The notes under the pieces are model-generated. The model did no database searches. It was given only the letters and a program-made list of their open reading frames with translations, and was not told the origin of the DNA. A stretch of 64,000 nucleotides of DNA from the NCBI GenBank assembly GCA_030704615.1, contig CM060732.1:72955053-73019052 (forward strand). The letters are read 5' to 3'. A program made the translations under genes and the position numbers. Below, in pieces: positions 57,510-64,000 of the stretch. Each line of letters begins with the position of its first letter. The first letter of the stretch is position 1. Source of the DNA: Takakia lepidozioides (Eukaryota; Streptophyta; Takakiopsida; Takakiales; Takakiaceae).

Positions 57510-57612
57510 AAGAAAACAAAAAGTTATAGTAAGTTATTTAGCTAGAGAAAAAAACAAAAGCTATAGTAAGCTACTCAACCAGCGACGAAAACAAAAGCTA
57601 TAGTAAACTACT
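57510..57612 (-). repeat. three ~35-bp tandem repeats at a LINE 3' end
   Basis: GAAAACAAAA(A/G)(G/C)TATAGTAA.(C/T)TA(C/T)T is present three times in a row, directly next to the end of the RLE LINE frame. Tandem 3'-terminal repeats are known in some LINE families. Confidence 0.7.
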
Positions 57613-59153
57613 CAAGCAGAGCGACCCTCCCAGCCAACAGCCTGGAGGAGATCAGGCAAGGAGATAGGCAAAGTGTCAGGCAGAGGCGGAAGACGAGATG
57701 ACGCGGAGCTAGCCTCATCAGCCCGATGCAAAATAGAGATGGCTTGTGCTCTCTGCAAAACAACTGAAACACGTTGTCGATAGTAGGCGACAAGGACGGA
57801 GGCATGTGGGATGCCAGTGGACCCGCTCTTGGCTGCATGATGTGCACATGTCCGTAGGAAATCGTCGAAGTGTCGATGCAATGAGCCAAATATTTCGACC
57901 TCCAGTGGAAGAAATGTGTCAGTGGGGTGACGATCGTTGTAGTCGCGCTCCTTGGCCTAGGCTACTACAGTGGTTGTCGTGCCTGGTGTGGTAGCTGCGC
58001 GAGATAGCAGATCCGCTCGAGTGGGGTCGGCGAGAACGACATCTGCTAAGGTACGCAAACCATCTCTAGATAGGACGATGTCAACATGGCGGCGTGTAGA
58101 GTGGGACGTGAGCATGGGTCATAGATGTGGTTGCTCACGCAGTACATGATACCCTGCCTCCCGAGCAATAGATGCCACCGCATCGCGAACCATATCATGA
58201 GACGCAGTGCGCTCACCACCACATGGACAGCGGAGGAGATGGATGACAAGGTCATCGATGGGCTGAAGACAAACGCAACGTTGAAGGCCCAATGTCGAAG
58301 GATAAGACAAACCGAGTCGAAGGCGGAGCGCAGTAGTGAAAATAAGGGATGAGAGGCGAAAATGTGCGATAGTGGGTCGTGCTGTCAACCATGCCCCTGC
58401 TCCGGGTCCTGCGCATGATAGAAGTCGGGCTCGATGCAACTCAGAAGAAGCACTTGAGAGCATGCCGGAAAAGGAATGACGATGCACGCGCTCGGAAATG
58501 GACTCTTGAAGATGGTCAAGGCCTTGAGCAACCAACTGCTCAAATGGTGGTAGACATGCTCGCGCCGGTGCCGGAAGAAGATCTCGTGCAGAGCGGAGAT
58601 GCTGCTGGAAGGGTAAAATGCCACTGTCGACATGTGCAACGGCGTCCATAAGGATGGGACGATGGTCACAGAGAAATCGTGAAGCGAGGGCTGGCGCCAC
58701 CAATGCTCAACTGCCGAGGAAAGCTGACGGGGCGGTAGTGACAGTGGACAAAAGACCCACACCACCGGAAGAGACGGGCAAGGTGGCTTGCTGTCGTGGC
58801 AAAAGTCCCTGAGCACCCTCCAGAGCTCCTGGTCCTAGCAATCTCCCGAAGATATTCATCATGGTAGTATCAAACCCAGATACGAGGTATAGGAAATCTG
58901 GGTTGGGTGGAACAGTGCGCAAGAGATATGAGAGACGCTGAAGGAAACATTTGGTCAAGATTCCATATGCTACCTGTACATTTCCGAGCCTATGAAGGAG
59001 ATCGCCGTGGGTGGCATCCTGGTGGAGTGTATCTTCCAAAAAGGACGTTGTGAACTGGGTGGTGCCAAAAGGGACTCCCAGGATTCTGATGCCATTGGGC
59101 AGAGCAATGAAGTGAACAGGGAGGACAAAATTTGCAGGGAGACCGGACGGAGA

Positions 59154-60350
59154 TCACACCGCACATTTGCGAGGTTGCACTGAAAGGCCCACGGTAGAGA
59201 GTTGGGTGACAAAATGATAGTAAGCTGAAAGTACCTGTGAGGCAGGGCCTACAATGTACGTGTCGTCTGCCACCAACGGAAAAAGACAAGATGAGTGAAC
59301 TTGTGCAGAAGCCGTGAGGGCGCGGACATGAGCCATGGCAAACAAAGGTCCTCCTAAAGGGTCGCCTTGGCGGGTCTCAACCTCAGACTGAATGATGGAG
59401 CACTCACCTAGGCGAGAATGATGACTGTAGTATAGGGGAGTGGTGGATGCATAGAATAATCGAACAAATGGAATGAGCTGGTGGAAATCTCCACTGGCTG
59501 AACGGAGCTCCTGAAAGATAGCCGCTCGTGACACAGTGTTGAAAGCGTTGGTGACGTCGACCTGGAGAACCACCCAATCCGGATGAAGATGAAGAGCTGC
59601 ACGAATCCCCTGAACCACCGCCTTGCAACCGCCTGGAGTGGCGACCCCGAACTGGTGCGGAAAGAGGTGTCCGGAGAAGGCATCTCGAAACTGAAGACAA
59701 AGTGAGCGGCTGACAAGGCGGTAAAGAACCTCTCCAACTGCGATAGGGCGGATGCCAGTACCTGAGGGTTTGCTCATAGCCAACAATCTGGGGGCCCCAA
59801 GGAGACGGATACGGCCAACAACAATAAAAGAGCAAATCTGAAATAGCTGAGAGAAGCCACTAGCAGAGTCGTGTGGAGAGAAACAGTCGCGTAAGTGCTC
59901 ATACAGGAGACCGGAAGGACCTGCCGCTGCAAGATGGGGACTGCGCGTGAAGGCCTGAGTGAAGACCTCCCGATCTAGCTTGAGATCCTGGTCTGGCTCG
60001 AAGTCCTCAACAAAAAGCGGCAGAATATCCTGAGCTGATGGGTGAAGGGCTTCGAGGGCAGTGACAGTATCCGGTGATGGAGGCGCTGGTGAGGAAGGTG
60101 CTAAAGCCTTGGCCGCCCGTGAGTACTCGCCAACGCGGCCTAACATGAGACTATGACGAAGTCGCCTGTGGGCCGATGAGGGTGGCTGCGTGGAGGAAGC
60201 GGGAGGGGCACGTGCCGCAAGGGTTAGTGCCCGTAATTGATGCTCATCTTGCAGACTCTCCCAATCTCCAGATAAAAAACGGCGAAGACGGATACGCGTC
60301 TCTTTGTGCCCTGACTGACTGCCACGAGGGGGGCAAAACCAAACACCATT
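59154..60350 (-). pseudogene. RT domain of the RLE LINE
   Basis: Catalytic Asp residues are present in LQVDVTNAFNTVSR and VADDTYIVG, with AAGPSGLLYEHLRDCF and the FGVATPGGCKAVVQGIRAAL block before them. About 400 codons are open. The frame is joined to the zinc-finger frame by a shift near FPQWC...VWFCPPRG. Confidence 0.87.
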
Positions 60351-61350
60351 GAGGAAATAACAAGAAAAGATACCATGCTGGTATATCATCAGGATCACGA
60401 GCCAGTCTGTCTAAGGGTAGACATAGTGCCAGTTGGACCTCATGACCTAGTGCCACTGGAATTCTTGTATAAAAACGAGGCCTTGGCAGTCCTAGCTGAA
60501 ATGCGCCCAAAACATCTAGCGCTGAAAGCCAATGCCAAACAGAGGCAGGAGGTGGCGCGTGCAAGACACTGGGCTGAAATGGAGAAGTACTATTTGTGTG
60601 GGACTGATGAAGAGCCGCACACGTGCGCTGGTGTCGCGCAAGCCCTCTGATGCGCTCAAAAAGACGACCGCAAGCTGGGCATGGGGTACGGTCTGATGGG
60701 AGAGGCGCCTGCTGTTGGGGTAAGAGTGATGGGGTCGGCAATGCAGGCTGCACAACTGGAGAAGAAGACACGTGGAGAGGCTCATGACCAAGAGGAGTTG
60801 GGCTGCCTTGAAGCCGCTGCCGAGAATGGGATGGAGAACCTGGAGGAGAAGTGACTGGCGTGGGACCTCGAACCCTACCTGAGAGGCGGAGTGGGAGAGG
60901 GCTCAACAGACACTGTGGGAGTTCTTCGGTCGGTGGGGCGCCAATGGAAGAACCTGGAATCAGCGGTGGAGAAGACCGTTGTGAAGATGACGACTCTTCT
61001 TGAACTTGGTGTCTGGAGCTTGGACTCTGGTGCGCATCAGGAACATGTGAGCTAGGGGTAGGGGTACGTTGGCGTTGGGGTCTTCCAAGAGGAGCAGGTC
61101 TTCCAGTAGGAGCAGTTGCGGGTGTGTTCAGCACCTCCGTTGCTCTGGGGAGCGAACTGCCAGGGATGGTGGAGTAGGCAGTAAAGGGGTTGTGGCGAGG
61201 GCTGGAGTTGGCTGCCTGTACGGCGTCGGGGCTGAACGAGCTGGGGACGAGCCGATCGAGCCCGCCTGACCGGCGTGGGGCCCACTGTTGCACAGCGGCC
61301 GCTTGCTCGCTTAGCGCTGCTACCGCTGTCGCTACTGCCAACACCTCCAC
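60244..61350 (-). CDS. N-terminal zinc-finger part of the RLE LINE ORF
   Basis: About 200 residues rich in Pro and Ser, then one C2H2 finger (CPACGRLF...HQRTC) about residue 225, then ALDVLGAFQLGLPRPRFYTR leading to RT. In R2-type elements such fingers bind the target DNA. The GC content is higher than in the neighbours. Confidence 0.75.
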   Translation of the reverse strand: MEVLAVATAVAALSEQAAAVQQWAPRRSGGLDRLVPSSFSPDAVQAANSSPRHNPFTAYSTIPGSSLPRATEVLNTPATAPTGRPAPLGRPQRQRTPTPSSHVPDAHQSPSSRHQVQEESSSSQRSSPPLIPGSSIGAPPTEELPQCLLSPLPLRLSGRVRGPTPVTSPPGSPSHSRQRLQGSPTPLGHEPLHVSSSPVVQPALPTPSLLPQQQAPLPSDRTPCPACGRLFERIRGLARHQRTCAALHQSHTNSTSPFQPSVLHAPPPASVWHWLSALDVLGAFQLGLPRPRFYTRIPVALGHEVQLALCLPLDRLARDPDDIPAWYLFLLFPQWCLVLPPSWQSVRAQRDAYPSSPFFIWRLGESAR

Positions 61351-61789
61351 TAAGTTGGCGGCGCTGCAGGCCTTGCCGAGGTCTGGCGGCGACGCCGCTC
61401 ATCGTACTTCTTGTGTCCATGCCAAACTCTTCAAGTCGATTTCCATTGTGGAGCGCGTACACAACAAGCTATAGAGAAACCGCTTCGTTGCTCTTGCAAT
61501 GCTATGAAACTCTTGACTGTCATCTCTACTGTCTATCTTCTGTCTGTCTCTTGACACATTCTTCCAGTCGTCAACCGTGCAAAAACCTGAATAGAAATCT
61601 GCTCGTGGTTTTGTTTGGGTGGACCTAGGTTAGTAAGGAGAATTCCAGAGCTTATGGTCTAGTTATCTTCTGTGAAGGATCTGAGAAGAAATCCTTCTAG
61701 AGACAATCTGTGCTCATTATTTGGCCTGCATACAACGATCGATTTAAACATACATCTTAGATTGTAAACGTGAGTCTTACTGGGAACGA

Positions 61790-62190
61790 CTACCATAAAG
61801 TTGTTAGGCGATCACCTGGCGTATGTACGTATGTACCCATACCCAACATAAACAACCATACCATCGCGAGCAAGTTCCCATTTCTCTCTACCCACATCCT
61901 GTCTGCCACAATTAACGCTACCACGCCCCTCCCAGGTTCCAGTCCCCTAGTATCCCGCCATCTCCCCCCACTACCACACCCGTCGCAACCCACCCTCCCT
62001 CTTCACCCACTACTCCAAACTGCCAAAACCCGATCACCCCCAACCATGCAACTTCAATATCACCATAGCACTGTTATCGAGGGCTCTTGCACGACTTGCC
62101 TCCCTTATTTTACAAAATCATCACATTTGACACTGAGTCTATGCTGGCACCTGCACCCTGCATGCAATCCAGGCCCAACAACATTTGCTC
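61790..62190 (+). pseudogene. fragment of the 2A/APE LINE family, opposite strand
   Basis: The frame TIASKFPFLSTHILSATINATT followed by Pro-rich sequence matches the minus-strand frame at 45690-45478 (TITNKFPFLSKNILAATLHATT). It is a short relic of the same LINE family. Confidence 0.68.
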
Positions 62191-62225
62191 CCCCATGGTG
62201 AAAATTGTAGTTAACGCCATCCAGT

Positions 62226-62545
62226 TAGTTTTTATAATCCCATATTCTTTGTACTGTTTTACTTGTCGTATATAAATACTGAATTAGGGCACAAGTTGGT
62301 GTCTCTTGCGAGACATAAAAATAAAAAGCTCGGGGGAGGATGGGAGGTGAGCGACGTGCATTTACGACGTACCTGCATGTTATTTTTTGCTAGGACTAAT
62401 TTCTGTTGTCTTTTTCTTCCGAGGGTTGGACTACCTACACCCACTACTTTGTTTGCCAGTCACGTACCTCCAGTAATTCTTCTGACTGGACTGTAAAGCT
62501 GTTTCAATGAATTGATGTGGCTACCCAGGCTTGGGATGCCTTGTG
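62226..62545 (+). repeat. left arm of an inverted-repeat unit
   Basis: Starts CCCATATTCTTTGTACTG, contains TATATAAATAC and GCGAGACATAAAAATAAAAAG, and ends GTGGCTACCCAGGC. It is the reverse of 63648-63955 with small gaps. Part of it equals the repeat at 27466-27625. Confidence 0.85.
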
Positions 62546-63647
62546 TTATTCCTCAGTGATCCCTAGCTACGAGGGCTCCCGTATCATGGGAATTCTTAGA
62601 GTATCGCAGACAACAACTCGAATTAGAAGCTGCTGCATTGTCAAGTTGGTGGCTCGTTGGCTGGTCCTTCCTGCTAACAGACATTGCTGACGTAAAACCA
62701 AAAAAGCAAGTGACTCTTTGTGACTTGATAATATGCAGCATAGCAAATACACCGGAGGGCCAAACACAGTAAGCAGAATCAAAATGGGAACAGTAAATGG
62801 AAACTGGAAGTCGTATCTCGAACTTGTAAAGCCCGTCTAGTGTGCTGATGGCATGGGCAACACACTGAAAGAGAAGAAAAGGCATCTGGACACTCCCTCA
62901 ATTATGAAGAACACAACATCTTCTTGATTTATGGCATGAAAGGACCCTAGGAAAGCAATATCCATCTGAGCTGACTTGAAGTTGTACCACTCTGTCATAT
63001 CACATTCCATCCATACGGTCAACAAAACCAAAAGAGCCGTTTGTCACTGAAAATGCACTCCCATTGTCTGCAATCATTTGCCAGTTGAGTAGCTGGATGG
63101 CCCTGCACACAGATGGACCCACTTTGAACAGCGTGGGGCTATCTTTGAACAGCAAGAGACAAATGTATGTACAGTTTTAAGGATTCCTCGTTATTCTGAG
63201 GCCAGGCTCCAACTCTCTCTGGATTTGATCAAGGCTTCAAAGATCTTCCGATCATGATAGTGTAGTATACGTCCATCAACTCAAAATTGTGATTGAACAA
63301 GCGATCATTCAAATTGGACACATAGGCCCTCGGTTCCATCGATGCACTGGCCCACAAAATAACCATCTTGGTATCTGCCTGCTAAATTCAAGTATGCCGA
63401 GGGGGCACAGTGTTTTGAAGTGGTTCACCTCCGCTGAAATTAACTGGTAGGAAATTTTGTTGAAGCCTGCCATACAACCTCCACACAACAAGCTGCAATT
63501 GCTGAATTGCATACTTCAGTGACCGGCGCATAGTTCATTGTCTGGACCTTTGTGACACACCCTGCATTCCCAGATCAGAAAGGTGTTCGTTCCACACCAG
63601 ACGAGCCGTAACAGCAACAGATCAACACAATCAATATAAACAGAATC
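62546..63647. other. interior of the inverted-repeat unit; no known gene
   Basis: Minus-strand frames read EWYNFKSAQMDIAFLGSFH and RAYVSNLNDRLFNHNFELM, but I recognise neither. No transposase motif is evident. Confidence 0.4.
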
Positions 63648-63955
63648 CCTAGCCTGGGTAGCCACAGAAATTCTTCACGCCTTATTGAAACAGCTCAATT
63701 AAAGTCCAGTCAGAAGAAATACTGGAGGTATGTGACCTGTTCTTTCCTGTCTGTGGCAAACACTCTAGTCGTGGGTATTCCAACCCGAAATTAGTCCTAG
63801 CAAAAAATAACATGCAGGTACGTCGTAAATGCATGTGGCTCACCTCCCATCCTCCCCCGAGCTTTTTATTTTTATGTCTCGCAAGAGACACCAACTTGTG
63901 CCCTATTTCAGTATTTATATACGAGAAGTAAAACCAATACAAAGAATATGGGACA
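63648..63955 (-). repeat. right arm of the inverted-repeat unit
   Basis: Reverse complement of the left arm: TATATAAATACTGAA, GGGCACAAGTTGGTGTC, AGCTCGGGGGAGGATGG and CTTCTGACTGGACT are all present in the same order. The outer boundary is CCCATATTC in both arms. Confidence 0.85.
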
Positions 63956-64000
63956 ATCTTGAGTACTGCAAATGCCCTAAACCGGCCTGGTAGGTCCAAT

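Larger units (their letters stand above)
57613..61462 (-). mobile_element. LINE with zinc finger, RT and restriction-like endonuclease
   Basis: Minus-strand order: Pro- and Ser-rich head, C2H2 finger CPACGRLFERIRGLARHQRTC, RT (LQVDVTNAFNTVSR, ETRQGDPLGGPLFA, LVADDTYIVGP), a post-RT part, a CCHC-like motif (CVCLQPIDDLVIHLLRC), GGERTASHDMVRDAV, then RRHVDIVLSRDG..TLADVVLADP and AKERDYND..FLPLEVEIFG, which fit a PD-(D/E)XK nuclease. This is the R2-like layout. Disruptions: a frameshift at about 60350, TGA at about 59154 and 58705, TAG at about 57958. Confidence 0.83.

Noticed and set aside
63031-63512. exons of a host gene on the minus strand
   Set aside because: Some short frames look protein-like, but no splice-consistent chain or known family emerged.

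Overview
Transposon-rich eukaryotic nuclear DNA with only two convincing host genes. The plant-type sulfhydryl oxidase exons (ERV1, carboxy-terminal CX4C motif), hAT/MULE/Ty3-gypsy content and tRNA-derived SINEs point to a streptophyte. A charophyte alga such as Chara is my best guess, not proven. There is no operon logic; genes are split by introns, and most long open frames belong to mobile elements.

1-14 kb: a nest of Ty3/gypsy elements. A plus-strand copy (E1) contributes its integrase end, a PHD finger, a polypurine tract and a 504-bp LTR at 1247-1750. A second LTR follows two bases later but is split (1753-1942 and 12636-12909). Between its halves lies a minus-strand element (A) ordered gag, protease, cytosine-5 DNA methyltransferase, reverse transcriptase, RNase H, integrase, PHD finger. 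Element A is broken by TAG and TGA codons. Its 3' untranslated part carries an antisense fragment of a type II peroxiredoxin gene that E1 lacks. CACAG-rich minisatellites and rearranged methyltransferase and gag fragments complete the block.

14-26 kb: a host gene on the minus strand for a very long coiled-coil protein. At least ten phase-0 exons can be read, one of 3.3 kb, and a 0.78-kb tandem duplication has copied one exon. A LINE 3' fragment lies upstream.

26-33 kb: mostly noncoding, with dispersed repeats, a CT-rich simple repeat and AT-rich DNA.

33-47 kb: the 3' half of another Ty3/gypsy element with a long coiled-coil reading region after integrase and an 811-bp LTR (37895-38705); a transposase-like fragment; a complete hAT element (39194-43048) with 17-bp TIRs and a perfect 8-bp target duplication; and a decayed APE-type LINE with a 2A-like motif present in two tandem copies.

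47-64 kb: a TIR element (47909-49548) filled with a tandem repeat and holding a tRNA-derived SINE; five exons of ERV1 with a second SINE abutting its stop codon; an L1-like LINE directly upstream; a LINE with zinc finger, reverse transcriptase and restriction-like endonuclease (57.6-61.4 kb); a LINE fragment; and an inverted-repeat unit (62226-63955).
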